From NCBI RefSeq assembly GCF_000426065.1, contig NZ_KE384491.1, positions 703,018-756,939 on the forward strand: DNA of 53,922 nt. The letters are read 5' to 3'. The DNA comes from Mycobacterium sp. URHD0025. GTDB lineage: Bacteria > Actinomycetota > Actinomycetes > Mycobacteriales > Mycobacteriaceae. Below the pieces are notes generated by a model that had not been told where the DNA came from, did not search any database, and saw only the letters and a list, made by a program, of their open reading frames with translations. This document shows, piece by piece, positions 18,305 to 27,035 of this stretch. Within the stretch, counting starts at the first letter, position 1, and each line of letters begins with the position of its first letter. The position numbers and the translations under genes are program-made.

Positions 18305-19840
18305 GTGACCAAGGCTGTCATCGAAGTTCCGCGCGGGCACAATCCGTTCCCGCGCTCCGGCATCGTTCGCGACGACGCCGGAGTGGCGTACTACGCGGAC
18401 GTACCTACAACGCTGGGTGCGATGCTCCGCGCCCACGTCGACTCGCGACCGGACGCCGAGGCGGTTGTCGAAGTGGGTGGTGGCCGGTTGACGTATGCAC
18501 AACTGTGGGAGCGAGCTTCACGCGTGGCCGGAGGGCTGCGAACCCTGGGCGTCGAACGTGGGGACCGGGTGTCAGTGCGCTACCCGGCCGGTATGGACTG
18601 GGTTCTGGCGTTCTGGGGCACGGTGCTCGCGGGCGGGATCGCGGTGGCGGTCAACACGCGGTCGGCGCAGCCTGAGGTCGACTTCGTACTCGCCGATGCC
18701 GGCGTCGAAGTGGATCTGACAGCCGGCACTCCGCTGCCTGACGGCGATCCCTACGTGGCGGAGGGCATCGCCGCCGACCACGTGGCCGCCTTGTTCTACA
18801 CCTCAGGTACCACCGGGCGCCCGAAAGGTGTGCCGACCACTCATTCGGCATTCATCACCAACGCCGAGAACATGATCCGATGCCTCGGTGTGCCGCGAGA
18901 CTTCGGATCACAGTTGCGCACGCTGATCAGCGTTCCACTGTTCCATGTGACGGGGTGCAACTCGCAGTTCCTGGTGGCTGCCTACGTCGGTGGCACCGCG
19001 GTGATCCTGCCGGCACTCCAGGTATCGACCTTGGTGGAAACCCTTTCAGCAGAGCAGATCTCATTCCTGGTGACGGTACCGGCGGTGTACTCCCTGCTGC
19101 TGCGCCATCCGGACTTCGCCGGGTGTGACGTATCCACGGTGCGCCGGCTCGCATACGGCGGGGCCCCGATCGCGCCGTCACTCGTCGAACAACTGCACGC
19201 GGCATTTCCCTCGGCGAAGCTGATGAACGGTTACGGCATGACCGAGACCGCATCCCTACTCACCGTCCTGCCGGACCGAGACGCAGTGGCGCATGCGGAC
19301 TCCGTCGGGTATGCGGTGCCATCCGTCGACCTCGGCGTTGTGCCCAGTGGCGACGATCCCAACGAAGGTGAACTCGTGGTCCGCGGCGCCAACGTGACCA
19401 GCGGCTACTGGAATCGGCCAGATGCTGACGCGGACACCGTAATCGATGGCTGGTTGCATACCGGGGACGTCGTGCGGATCGATGATGCCGGGCGCGTGCA
19501 CGTCAGCGATCGGATGAAAGACCTCATCAACCGCGGCGGCGAGAAGATTTCCAGCGTCGAAGTCGAAGCCGTCCTGCTCGCCGCTCCCGGAGTTGCCGAC
19601 GCCGCGGTCGTCGCCGTGCCCGACGACGTCATGGGTGAGAAGGTCGGCGCGGTCATGTTCGGGGGTGAGACCCCGATCGACGTCGATGAGGTGCTGGATC
19701 ATTGCCGAAGGCACCTGGCGGACTTCAAGGTGCCGCAGTACGCAGCCGTGCTCGGCGAGCCCTTGCCACGCAACCCAAGCGGCAAGCTGCTCAAGAACCA
19801 GCTGCGTCGGCAGGTGCAGTGGGGCGAGCCATTGCGCTAG
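18305..19840 (+). CDS. class I adenylate-forming acyl-CoA ligase (FadD13-like)
   Basis: A 511-residue ligase. The ATP-binding P-loop is ALFYTSGTTGRPKGVP, motif A5 is MNGYGMTETAS, the hinge region has WLHTGDVVRIDDAGRVHVSDRMKDLINRGGEKIS, and the C-terminal lysine lies in NPSGKLLKNQLR. It activates a carboxylic acid to its CoA thioester through the acyl-adenylate. It follows adhD in one operon, as fadD13 accompanies adhD in the mymA operon. GTG at 18305 gives MTKAVIEVPRG; the longer frame overlaps adh. Chain-length preference cannot be read from sequence. Confidence 0.9.
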   Translation: MTKAVIEVPRGHNPFPRSGIVRDDAGVAYYADVPTTLGAMLRAHVDSRPDAEAVVEVGGGRLTYAQLWERASRVAGGLRTLGVERGDRVSVRYPAGMDWVLAFWGTVLAGGIAVAVNTRSAQPEVDFVLADAGVEVDLTAGTPLPDGDPYVAEGIAADHVAALFYTSGTTGRPKGVPTTHSAFITNAENMIRCLGVPRDFGSQLRTLISVPLFHVTGCNSQFLVAAYVGGTAVILPALQVSTLVETLSAEQISFLVTVPAVYSLLLRHPDFAGCDVSTVRRLAYGGAPIAPSLVEQLHAAFPSAKLMNGYGMTETASLLTVLPDRDAVAHADSVGYAVPSVDLGVVPSGDDPNEGELVVRGANVTSGYWNRPDADADTVIDGWLHTGDVVRIDDAGRVHVSDRMKDLINRGGEKISSVEVEAVLLAAPGVADAAVVAVPDDVMGEKVGAVMFGGETPIDVDEVLDHCRRHLADFKVPQYAAVLGEPLPRNPSGKLLKNQLRRQVQWGEPLR

Positions 19841-19879
19841 CGCGGACAGCTACCGCTGCGGAGATTCACCAGGGCAGTT

Positions 19880-20794
19880 TCACCACGGATCGAGGACGCG
19901 CGTCAGATACACCAGCTGGTCGTCGCGCACCTGCTGTTGCCACGGACCACCGTCGAAAGCCTCGACGTGGCCGATGGGGTACTCGCACAATTGCGCCAGG
20001 TAGCCGGCCTTCTTGGCGGTGCGGCGCGCCGCGGCAGGTGGGGCGATGTCGTCGTTTGTGCCCACTTGCATCAGCATCGGGCAGGTGAGGCGCGCGGCGA
20101 ACGTGATGGGGCGGTTCAATCCGACCTCAAGTGCCGTGCGGGCGGCGACCTCGTTGCGCCAGGTCGGTCCGGCAACGGACGCGAAGGCCGCCGCGGCACC
20201 GGGACTGGTCACCAACGCCGTCGTTCCGGGTTCTCCGACGATCGGCAGGTAGTGCGGCCCGCGGCCGAGTCGGGCCCGTGATGCGTCGAACACTCCGTGC
20301 GCGGTCAGCCGAGCGAGTTGCATGACGCCGCCGCGACCGCGCGCGATATGGGCCAGCGTGGCGCGGCCGTCCGTGGCCGGATTGAGCGAAACGATCGCTG
20401 CAACACGCGGATCCTGAGCAGCGACCGCGACGACATGGCCACCGGCATACGAATAGCCCCACAACGCAATTCGATCTGAGTCGACACCGGGCAGGTGCCG
20501 GGCGGCCGCGATGGCGGCATGGTAGTCCTCGCGCTGACGCCGCACTGCGATGTTTTGGCGCGGGCTGCCCTCCGAGCCGCCGAAGCCGCGGTAGTCGAAG
20601 AAAAAGGCATCGATGCCGGCTGCAGCGAAGTTCTCTGCGTAGGAGAGCAGTCCGGAGTCACGGGTGCCACCGAAGCCGTGCGCCATGACCACGCACGGCC
20701 GGCCTGATCGCCCGGTCAGGGTATTGCTCTGCGCAGTGATGTGCGTGGCCGCACAGCGGACACCGTGGCTCGTGAAATACAGGTCGTTGGGCAT
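19880..20794 (-). CDS. alpha/beta hydrolase (probable esterase/lactonase)
   Basis: A 304-residue hydrolase. It has VVMAHGFGGTRD (oxyanion region), the nucleophile elbow GYSYAGG, an acid in QVGTNDDIAPP and the base in YPIGHVEAFDG. The second half of the fold has inserted helices. It lies 16 bases downstream of the BVMO gene on the same strand, so ester or lactone products of the monooxygenase are the natural substrates; this is inference from context. The ATG at 20794 was chosen because the longer frame would run into the BVMO gene. It converges on the ligase gene with 39 bases between. Confidence 0.83.
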   Translation of the reverse strand: MPNDLYFTSHGVRCAATHITAQSNTLTGRSGRPCVVMAHGFGGTRDSGLLSYAENFAAAGIDAFFFDYRGFGGSEGSPRQNIAVRRQREDYHAAIAAARHLPGVDSDRIALWGYSYAGGHVVAVAAQDPRVAAIVSLNPATDGRATLAHIARGRGGVMQLARLTAHGVFDASRARLGRGPHYLPIVGEPGTTALVTSPGAAAAFASVAGPTWRNEVAARTALEVGLNRPITFAARLTCPMLMQVGTNDDIAPPAAARRTAKKAGYLAQLCEYPIGHVEAFDGGPWQQQVRDDQLVYLTRVLDPW

Positions 20795-20810
20795 TGCAGT
20801 CGCTTTCCGC

Positions 20811-22298
20811 TCAGGACACCACGAGTGCCGGCTTTTTCGGGGTGAACTTGAGCGAGTCGTCTTCGACCGGCCCGTGGCGCAGCCGCTCGACATCGATCTC
20901 GTAGGCATGCTTTAGCGTCCAGGGGCCACTGGTGCCCGCCCGCGGAAACTTCGCGATCGCCCGCTGCACGTAGCCCGAGGTCATGTCCATCATCGGCACG
21001 CGATCCATGGCCGGCTGGTCCAGCACCGGGACAAAAGTTCCATGGCCATGTGCATCCATGTAGTCCAGTAGGCGGCAGAAGTGCTCGCAGACCAGGTCCA
21101 CCTTGAGGGTCCAGGCGATGTTCGTGTACCCGACGGCATACGCGAAGTTGGGAACGCCGGAGAGCATCATCGCCTTGTAGGCGGTCGTATCGGGAAGATT
21201 GACTGCCCGGCCGTCGACATTGAGCTGGATCTTGCCGAACGGTGACATGTTCAGCCCGGTCGCGGTGACGATGATGTCGGCGGCCAGCTCCTGGCCGGAT
21301 TCCAGCAGGATGCCGGTCTTGGTGAATCGGTCGATCCGGTCGGTGACAACGGAGGCCTTCCCCGCGGAGATCGTCTTGAACAGGTCCCCGTTGGGCACCA
21401 TGGCAAGCCGTTGCTCCCAGGGGTTGTAACGCGGGGTGAAGTGGGTGTCGACGTCAAAGTGCTTGGGCAGCTGCATGCGCACATACCCGATCAGCAGCTT
21501 GCGCATCAGCTTGGGCCACCGTTCGCAGGCCTTGAAGAGCCCGCGGCCGAGGGCCACGTTCTTTTTGCGGATGATCTTGGACGCCCGCTTGTGGCCCAGC
21601 ATCCGGTTGAGCACATTGGCGATCGGATCGGACGCCGGAATCGAGAAGACGTAGCTGGGTGAGCGCTGAAGCATCGTGATGTGGGCCGTTTTGTCGGCCA
21701 TCGACGGGATCAGGGTGACTGCCGTCGCGCCGCTGCCGATCACGACGACACGCTTGCCGGTGTAATCCAGATCCACCGGCCAATGCTGCGGGTGGACGAC
21801 CTGACCGTCGAAGTCTTCCCGGCCGGCGAACTCTGGGATGAAGGGATTGTCGTAGTCGTAATACCCGGTGCCCAGAAACAGGAATCTGGAGGTGAAGGTG
21901 GTGGTCTGGCCGGTCGTCGGATGTGTGCTGGTCAGTGTCCAACGTCCGTGCGCGGTATCGAAATTCGCGTTGTGAACCTTGTGGCCGAACCGGATGTGCT
22001 CTCCCAGGGCGAACTCGTCGATTGTCTGCTGTAGGTAGTCCAGGATGATGTGCCCGTCGGCGATCGCCTTGCGGTGCGTCCATGGCTTGAACCCGTATCC
22101 GAACGTGGGCATGTCCGAGTCGGAGCGAATGCCCGGGTACTGGTGCAGGCTCCAGGTTCCGCCGATCGAATCCCGCCCCTCCAGTAGGGCGAAAGTCGTG
22201 CCCGGCCGGAAGGTCTTGAGGTGATACGCGGCGCCGATGCCTGAAATGCCGGCACCGACGATCAAGACGTCGAAGTCCGTTTTGGGCGGTGTGGTCAT
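20811..22298 (-). CDS. Baeyer-Villiger-type flavin monooxygenase (MymA-like)
   Basis: A 495-residue protein, the same length as M. tuberculosis MymA as I recall. It has FAD fold VLIVGAGISGIGAAYH, RDSIGGTW, the BVMO fingerprint FDGQVVHPQHWP (FxGxxxHxxxWP), NADPH fold VVVIGSGATAVTLIP and the late motif DIIVTATGLNM. These enzymes insert oxygen next to a ketone (ester or lactone formed) or oxidise sulfides. It is first in the operon with the hydrolase and is divergent to tetR2. The promoter TTGACG-N17-TAAAGT carries an operator dyad over the -10 box. Confidence 0.92.
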   Translation of the reverse strand: MTTPPKTDFDVLIVGAGISGIGAAYHLKTFRPGTTFALLEGRDSIGGTWSLHQYPGIRSDSDMPTFGYGFKPWTHRKAIADGHIILDYLQQTIDEFALGEHIRFGHKVHNANFDTAHGRWTLTSTHPTTGQTTTFTSRFLFLGTGYYDYDNPFIPEFAGREDFDGQVVHPQHWPVDLDYTGKRVVVIGSGATAVTLIPSMADKTAHITMLQRSPSYVFSIPASDPIANVLNRMLGHKRASKIIRKKNVALGRGLFKACERWPKLMRKLLIGYVRMQLPKHFDVDTHFTPRYNPWEQRLAMVPNGDLFKTISAGKASVVTDRIDRFTKTGILLESGQELAADIIVTATGLNMSPFGKIQLNVDGRAVNLPDTTAYKAMMLSGVPNFAYAVGYTNIAWTLKVDLVCEHFCRLLDYMDAHGHGTFVPVLDQPAMDRVPMMDMTSGYVQRAIAKFPRAGTSGPWTLKHAYEIDVERLRHGPVEDDSLKFTPKKPALVVS

Positions 22299-22327
22299 GG
22301 GCTTGTCTCCCTGGCAGCGACTAACTC

Positions 22328-22350
22328 AAAGTCGAGTCGAAATCGACTTT
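22328..22350 (-). promoter_or_regulatory. TetR operator site 3 in front of the BVMO gene
   Basis: The outer arms AAAGTCGA and TCGACTTT are perfect inverted repeats; the minus strand reads AAAGTCGAT-TTCGA-CTCGACTTT. It overlaps the -10 box TAAAGT (22346-22351), 17 bases from TTGACG (22369-22374). Confidence 0.7.
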
Positions 22351-22377
22351 AACCAGCCGCACGGTCGACGTCAACGG

Positions 22378-22393
22378 TACGATCTCGAATCGT
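22378..22393 (+). promoter_or_regulatory. leaderless promoter and dyad at the tetR2 start
   Basis: TACGAT (22378-22383) lies 8 bases before the GTG at 22392. The bases 22379-22393 form ACGAT-CTCGA-ATCGT, a perfect core dyad of the block. The layout is identical to that of tetR1. Confidence 0.62.
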
Positions 22394-23030
22394 GTTCGAA
22401 AAAGAACCTGCATACCCGGTGGCTCGCTCCGCCGCGCTTCAGCGCCGGGGGCTCGAGCGAATGCAGGCCATCCTCGATTCCGCCGAAGCGTTGCTTGCCG
22501 ACCAGGGCTACGCCGCAGCCACGCTCAAGGCGATCGGGGAGTACGCCGAGATCCCCACCGCTTCGCTCTATCACTACTTCGCAGACCGCGGCGAGGTCGA
22601 TGCCGAGTTGGCTCGACGCCACATCTGTGCCCTCGACACGCACTTCACCGCGGCGCTCGCGTATCCCGGTCCGGCCACCTTGCGCCGCAGTGTCGACGCG
22701 CTGATCGACATGCTGCTCGCGTACTTCCGGGCGCATCCCGGCTTCGTTCAGTTGTGGTTCGTCGGGCGCTCGTCGGCACTGACCGACATGGCCGGCGAGC
22801 TTCACGCGGGGTGGGCTGAGCGGCTGTGGCACTTCCTCATCGAACGGAAGCTGCTGAGCGAGGAGACCCCGGAGTACGTGGTCCAGTTCGTGTTCGAGAT
22901 GGGGCACCGCCCATTCGATGTCGCGTTCCAGCGGTCCCCGAGGGGCGACGACGCCACCATCGAGGAGGCGCGTCGCATGCTCACGGCGTACCTCGAGAGC
23001 TACGCGCCGGGTGTTTCGCACTGCGTCTGA
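22392..23030 (+). CDS. TetR-family regulator 2 of the catabolic block
   Basis: A 212-residue regulator with HTH residues ADQGYAAATLKAIGEYAEIPTASLYHYFADRG. The recognition helix is identical to that of TetR1 (16401-17051), and the ligand domains are similar throughout (FVQLWFVGR..LTDMA, FDVAFQRS). The pair therefore arose by duplication and should see the same operator; they may differ in ligand or form heterodimers. GTG start as for TetR1. It is divergent to the BVMO operon and stands in front of the large operon starting at 23133. Confidence 0.88.
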   Translation: MFEKEPAYPVARSAALQRRGLERMQAILDSAEALLADQGYAAATLKAIGEYAEIPTASLYHYFADRGEVDAELARRHICALDTHFTAALAYPGPATLRRSVDALIDMLLAYFRAHPGFVQLWFVGRSSALTDMAGELHAGWAERLWHFLIERKLLSEETPEYVVQFVFEMGHRPFDVAFQRSPRGDDATIEEARRMLTAYLESYAPGVSHCV

Positions 23031-23039
23031 CTCCGGGTA

Positions 23040-23068
23040 TTGACAGCGCGGTAGCGGCGACTTTAAAG
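23040..23068 (+). promoter_or_regulatory. promoter of the seven-gene operon
   Basis: TTGACA (23040-23045) and TTAAAG (23063-23068) are separated by 17 bases. The operator at 23065-23087 overlaps the -10 box in the same register as at the amine oxidase and BVMO promoters. Confidence 0.6.
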
Positions 23069-23087
23069 TCGATCTCGAATCGGGTTC
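23065..23087 (+). promoter_or_regulatory. TetR operator site 4 in front of the saccharopine-dehydrogenase-like operon
   Basis: The site reads AAAGTCGAT-CTCGA-ATCGGGTTC: a perfect left half and a core with one mismatch (ATCGG). It overlaps the -10 box TTAAAG and lies 45 bases before the first ATG. Confidence 0.65.
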
Positions 23088-23132
23088 GGATATGGTCAGC
23101 CCCCGAGGGTGACACCGACAGAGGAGAAAGCC

Positions 23133-24425
23133 ATGGGCCAGAGCCGGCGACGGGTCGTCTTCATCGGCGCCGCAGGCGAGATGTGCCGCCTTGCGATCGA
23201 GCGGTTTGCGGTGGCCGCCGGTGACTGGGAGCTGGCGCTCTACGACATTCGCCCCGAACTCCTCGATCAGCTGTTGCGCCGGCTGCCCGCCGGGCTGGCC
23301 ACCGCCGCCCGGCTTGACCTGTATGACCGTGAGGGCCTGCACAACGCCATCGACGGCGCCGCGCTCGTCGTACTCGGTGCGGGGCCGTACAACCGCACCG
23401 CCGGGCCGGTGATGGACGCGTGCCTGTCGGCCAAGGTGCCCTATCTCGACTTCGATGACGATATCGAGAGCACCCTGCACGCATTGACTCTGAATGACGC
23501 CGCTCAAGCGGCCGGGGTGCCGATGTACATCGGTTGCGGTGCATCGCCCGGCATCACCAACGTGATGGTTGCCGATGCGGCCGCCGAACTGGACAGTGTC
23601 GAGAACATCGACGTGTACTGGGTGGTCGGCGACGAGCGCGGTTCGATCGGTCGCGCGGTTCTCGACCACATGCTGCGCGTCGCCGCGGGCCCGTGCATGA
23701 CATGGCAGAACGGCGGACCGGTGATGCACCAGTCCTGGCTGGAGACCCGCTGGACGGAGCTGGGTGCCGGGCTCGGACTGACCATGGTGCACGAAACCGC
23801 ACATCCCGAGCCGGTGACCTTGCCGCGAAGGTACCCAGACGCGAAGAATATTCGGTGCTTCGGAGGACTGGACCCGGCGCCGTACAACGGGCTGATTCGC
23901 GGCGTCGGCCTGGCTGTGCAGAGAGGACAGATGCCGGTAGAAGAGGCGATCGACTTTCTGGAGGCCCTGCTGACCGGCAAGCTCGGCAGCCTGAAGGGCT
24001 GGCGGCACGCCTTGTCCGGAATGCACAACCTGGCACGCACCGGCGAGTCGACGCGCGCTGAACTGCTGAAATTCCTCGCACTGTCGGCGATGGGCCGTAC
24101 CTTTCCCTACAAGTCCGGCCTCAAAGTCGAGGTGACCGGCCTACGCAACGGTCTGCCAATGGTGGCCAGTCGGCGCACTCCCGTGAGCGGTCCCGGAACC
24201 TATCTCTTCACCGACATGGCCGCGGCGACGGGCACCGCGTGCGCGGCGTTCATGGTTGTCGCCCTCGACAACGAATCAGCAGTTCGTGCAGGGGTTTTCA
24301 CACCCGAAGAATGGACAGAACCGGAGCGGTTCTACCAGGCGCTCGAACGTGTCGGCACTCCGCGCGAGGAGATTCTCGACGGATACGGTACCCGATTCGT
24401 CCATCAGAACAGCGGAGGAGCGTAG
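23133..24425 (+). CDS. saccharopine dehydrogenase-like NAD(P) protein, copy 1
   Basis: A 430-residue protein. The N-terminal Rossmann fold is VVFIGAAGEMCRLAIERF; ALVVLGAGPYNRTAGPVMDACLSAKVPYLDFDDD and GCGASPGITNVMVADAA are the middle motifs of the saccharopine dehydrogenase NADP-binding family. The reaction in this branch is not established; true lysine metabolism is unlikely in this setting. It is the first gene of an operon of seven. A paralogue follows 2 bases later. Preceded by GAGGAG 6 bases before the ATG. Confidence 0.82.
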   Translation: MGQSRRRVVFIGAAGEMCRLAIERFAVAAGDWELALYDIRPELLDQLLRRLPAGLATAARLDLYDREGLHNAIDGAALVVLGAGPYNRTAGPVMDACLSAKVPYLDFDDDIESTLHALTLNDAAQAAGVPMYIGCGASPGITNVMVADAAAELDSVENIDVYWVVGDERGSIGRAVLDHMLRVAAGPCMTWQNGGPVMHQSWLETRWTELGAGLGLTMVHETAHPEPVTLPRRYPDAKNIRCFGGLDPAPYNGLIRGVGLAVQRGQMPVEEAIDFLEALLTGKLGSLKGWRHALSGMHNLARTGESTRAELLKFLALSAMGRTFPYKSGLKVEVTGLRNGLPMVASRRTPVSGPGTYLFTDMAAATGTACAAFMVVALDNESAVRAGVFTPEEWTEPERFYQALERVGTPREEILDGYGTRFVHQNSGGA

Positions 24426-24427
24426 CC

Positions 24428-25744
24428 ATGACTACGACAAAGAGAATCGTCTTCATCGGCGCAGCCGGTGACATGTGCCGCGTCGCGATCGAGCGTTTCA
24501 CGAAGGCCGCCGGTTACGGGGACTGGAAGTTGGAGTTGTACGACATCCGACCCGAAACCCTGCAGGACTTCGTCAGGAAATTTCCCGTCGGATCGGCGAC
24601 GGTCGGGTCGTTCGATCTGTTCGACGGGGCCGCACTGCGTGAGGCAATCGACGGCGCGGCCCTCGTCGTGCTCGGCGCGGGTCCGTACAACCGCACCGCG
24701 GAGCCGGTGATGGAGGCCTGCATCGAAAAGCGGGTGCCCTACCTCGATCTCGACGACGACGAAGCCAGCACCCGAGCGGCCTTGAAGTTGGACACTCAGG
24801 CGAAAGAGGCCGGCGTAGCGATTCTGATCTGCTGCGGCGCCTCCCCGGGCCTGACCAATGTGATGGCCGCCGACGCGGCCCGCGATGTGGACACCGTCGA
24901 ACGCATTGACGTGTGCTGGGCGACCGGCGACGAAGGACCGGTACCGCTTGGCCGCGCAGTGCTGGACCACGCGATCCGCGGTTTCGCCGGGCCGTGTTGG
25001 ACCTGGGAGAACGGTCGCGCCGTTCAACACCAGACGTTCGTGGCGAACGATGTGATGGCGCTGGGCAATGCGATGGGCGACTACCGACTCTACGAATGCG
25101 CGCATCCGGAATCGGTGACGCTGCCCAGGCGTTGGCCGGAGGCGGACCGGATCCGGGTGCTGGGCGGTCTCCATCCGGCACCGACCAACGGCATCATGCG
25201 CGGCGTCGCGGTCGCCGTGCAGGAGGGCAATATCTCGATGGACGAGGCCATCGACTTCATCAACGAGATCATGACCGACAACAACGGATCGGCCAAGGTC
25301 TGGCGGCACGCCCTGTCGGGATTGTGGGGCACGGTTCGTCGCGGTGAGATCAGTGCGGTGGAGGTGCTGAAGTTCGTGGCGATGTCGGCCGTCCGCAAGC
25401 ACCCACCGTTCCGCGGCATCAACTACGTGAAGGTGACGGGCACGCGCGACGGGGCGCATGTCGAGTCGGTGCGTCGGACCCCGGTCTGTGGGCCGGGTAC
25501 CGCATGGACCACCATGGCGTCGCTCACTGGCTCGGCTACCGCGGCGTTCATGTTGTTGGCCGTCAACGAACTAGGTGATCTGGCCGGCGTTCTGGCTCCG
25601 GAGGACTGGGCCGACCCGGAGTCCTTCTACAGCGCTCTGGCAGCGACCGGCGGGTCGCCGCTGCACGAGGTGGTCCAGGCCTTGGTCACCCCGAGCTCGG
25701 CCGTGACGCAGCGAAAGGTCTTGTCCGGTGAAGCTTCTCACTGA
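24428..25744 (+). CDS. saccharopine dehydrogenase-like NAD(P) protein, copy 2
   Basis: A 438-residue paralogue of the preceding gene, with the same motifs (RIVFIGAAGDMCRVAIERF, GAGPYNRTAEPVMEACIEK, GCGASPGLTNVMAADAA, FKVWRHALSG-like segment). The tandem copies are similar from end to end, so they may form a heterodimer or act on successive intermediates. Start ATG at 24428 sits 2 bases after the stop of copy 1. Its 3' end overlaps the next gene by 17 bases. Function not known. Confidence 0.82.
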   Translation: MTTTKRIVFIGAAGDMCRVAIERFTKAAGYGDWKLELYDIRPETLQDFVRKFPVGSATVGSFDLFDGAALREAIDGAALVVLGAGPYNRTAEPVMEACIEKRVPYLDLDDDEASTRAALKLDTQAKEAGVAILICCGASPGLTNVMAADAARDVDTVERIDVCWATGDEGPVPLGRAVLDHAIRGFAGPCWTWENGRAVQHQTFVANDVMALGNAMGDYRLYECAHPESVTLPRRWPEADRIRVLGGLHPAPTNGIMRGVAVAVQEGNISMDEAIDFINEIMTDNNGSAKVWRHALSGLWGTVRRGEISAVEVLKFVAMSAVRKHPPFRGINYVKVTGTRDGAHVESVRRTPVCGPGTAWTTMASLTGSATAAFMLLAVNELGDLAGVLAPEDWADPESFYSALAATGGSPLHEVVQALVTPSSAVTQRKVLSGEASH

Positions 25745-27014
25745 AACCGGGTGGGCTCAATCACCTGCTGCCGAGCCCGCGCTGGCCGAGGACATCCGCT
25801 GCGATGTGGCAGTGATCGGCGGTGGGGTCGGTGGCATGTCAGCGGCGCTGAGGCTGGCCGAGTCCGGAGCCGATGTCGTCCTGCTGGAAGCCCAAACCTG
25901 CGGCTGGGGCGCAAGCTCACGCAACGCCGGTTACGTGACCAACTCGGTCGCCGCCGATCCGGGACTGCTGGCGCTACTGCTGTCCCGTGACAAGGTGCGC
26001 GCGCTGCTTCACTACGCCGAGGCGGCCGTGGAATTCACCCAGGACGTCATCGAGAACCGGGCTATCGCCTGCGAATTCGAGAAGGTGGGCATCGTGGTGG
26101 CCGCGGTGTCGAAGGGCCAGCTACGTAAGGCTCGGCGTAACGCCAAGATCATGGCGGAAGCGGGATCGTCGGCCGAGTTCGTCGAGGGCCCGGACGCAGG
26201 CCTACCGGAAGGCTTCCTCGGCGGTATACGGGAAGGTATCGGCGGCACCTTGAATCCAGGACGCTATGTCCTGGGGCTGCGTGACGTTGTCCTGGCTTCG
26301 GGGGCAAGGGTTTTCGAGCACACCCGAGTGCAGGACGTCACTGACAGTGGCTCCGAGGTGACCATCGCAACCGGTCGCGGCCGGGTACACGCCAACCAGG
26401 CGCTGCTCACCACCAATGCCTACGGCAAGGATCTCGCGATCACTCCCCGCCGCCTGGTCTCCCCGGTGTGGACCTCCCTGGTCGAAACCGAGCCCGTGTC
26501 CCCCGAACGTCTGGAGGCCATCGGCTGGACCAGTCGGGCACCGATGGTGACCTCGCACATGATTCTGGAGAGCTACCGGGTCACCCCGCGCAACACCGTC
26601 GTCTTCGGTACCCGGCGCCTGGAGACGACAAACGGACCGCTGGCCGCACGGACCCCGTCGGTACCTGTCGTCGACGACCTGGTCCGCGGATTCCGGGAAC
26701 GCTTCCCAGGGCTGAGTGACGTCCGACCGCAACAGGCCTGGGGCGGCTGGATCGGCATGAGCTCGACCTGGCTGCCCGTGGCTGGACAGGCCTCGTCCAA
26801 CGTGCTGTATTCGTTGGCCTGCAACGGCCACGGCTTTGCCCAGGCTCAATACGTGGGGCACCTGCTGGCCGGGCGGTTGGCCGGCGAACCCATGGCCGAG
26901 GACCTGCGAACCATCTGGCACACCGGCAGATTTTGGCCCAGCTTTGTCAACCAGCCGGCCCTGAACCTCGGCTGGTTCGCCGACCGGGTTCTCGATCGCC
27001 TCGCCCGCGCATAA
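25728..27014 (+). CDS. DAO-family FAD-dependent oxidoreductase
   Basis: A 428-residue flavoprotein. FAD fold CDVAVIGGGVGGMSAALRLAESGADVVLLEA is followed by GWGASSRNAGYV, the motif of glycine/sarcosine oxidase and PuuB/OrdL-like proteins. The C-terminus has WIGMSSTWLPVAG and ACNGHGFAQAQYVG, also typical of that group. It should oxidise an amine or secondary amino acid. The GTG at 25728 overlaps the preceding gene by 17 bases. Together with the amine oxidase it suggests that a C-N bond is handled by the block. Confidence 0.86.
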   Translation: MKLLTETGWAQSPAAEPALAEDIRCDVAVIGGGVGGMSAALRLAESGADVVLLEAQTCGWGASSRNAGYVTNSVAADPGLLALLLSRDKVRALLHYAEAAVEFTQDVIENRAIACEFEKVGIVVAAVSKGQLRKARRNAKIMAEAGSSAEFVEGPDAGLPEGFLGGIREGIGGTLNPGRYVLGLRDVVLASGARVFEHTRVQDVTDSGSEVTIATGRGRVHANQALLTTNAYGKDLAITPRRLVSPVWTSLVETEPVSPERLEAIGWTSRAPMVTSHMILESYRVTPRNTVVFGTRRLETTNGPLAARTPSVPVVDDLVRGFRERFPGLSDVRPQQAWGGWIGMSSTWLPVAGQASSNVLYSLACNGHGFAQAQYVGHLLAGRLAGEPMAEDLRTIWHTGRFWPSFVNQPALNLGWFADRVLDRLARA

Positions 27015-27035
27015 CCGCCACCATAGGGAGTAGCC

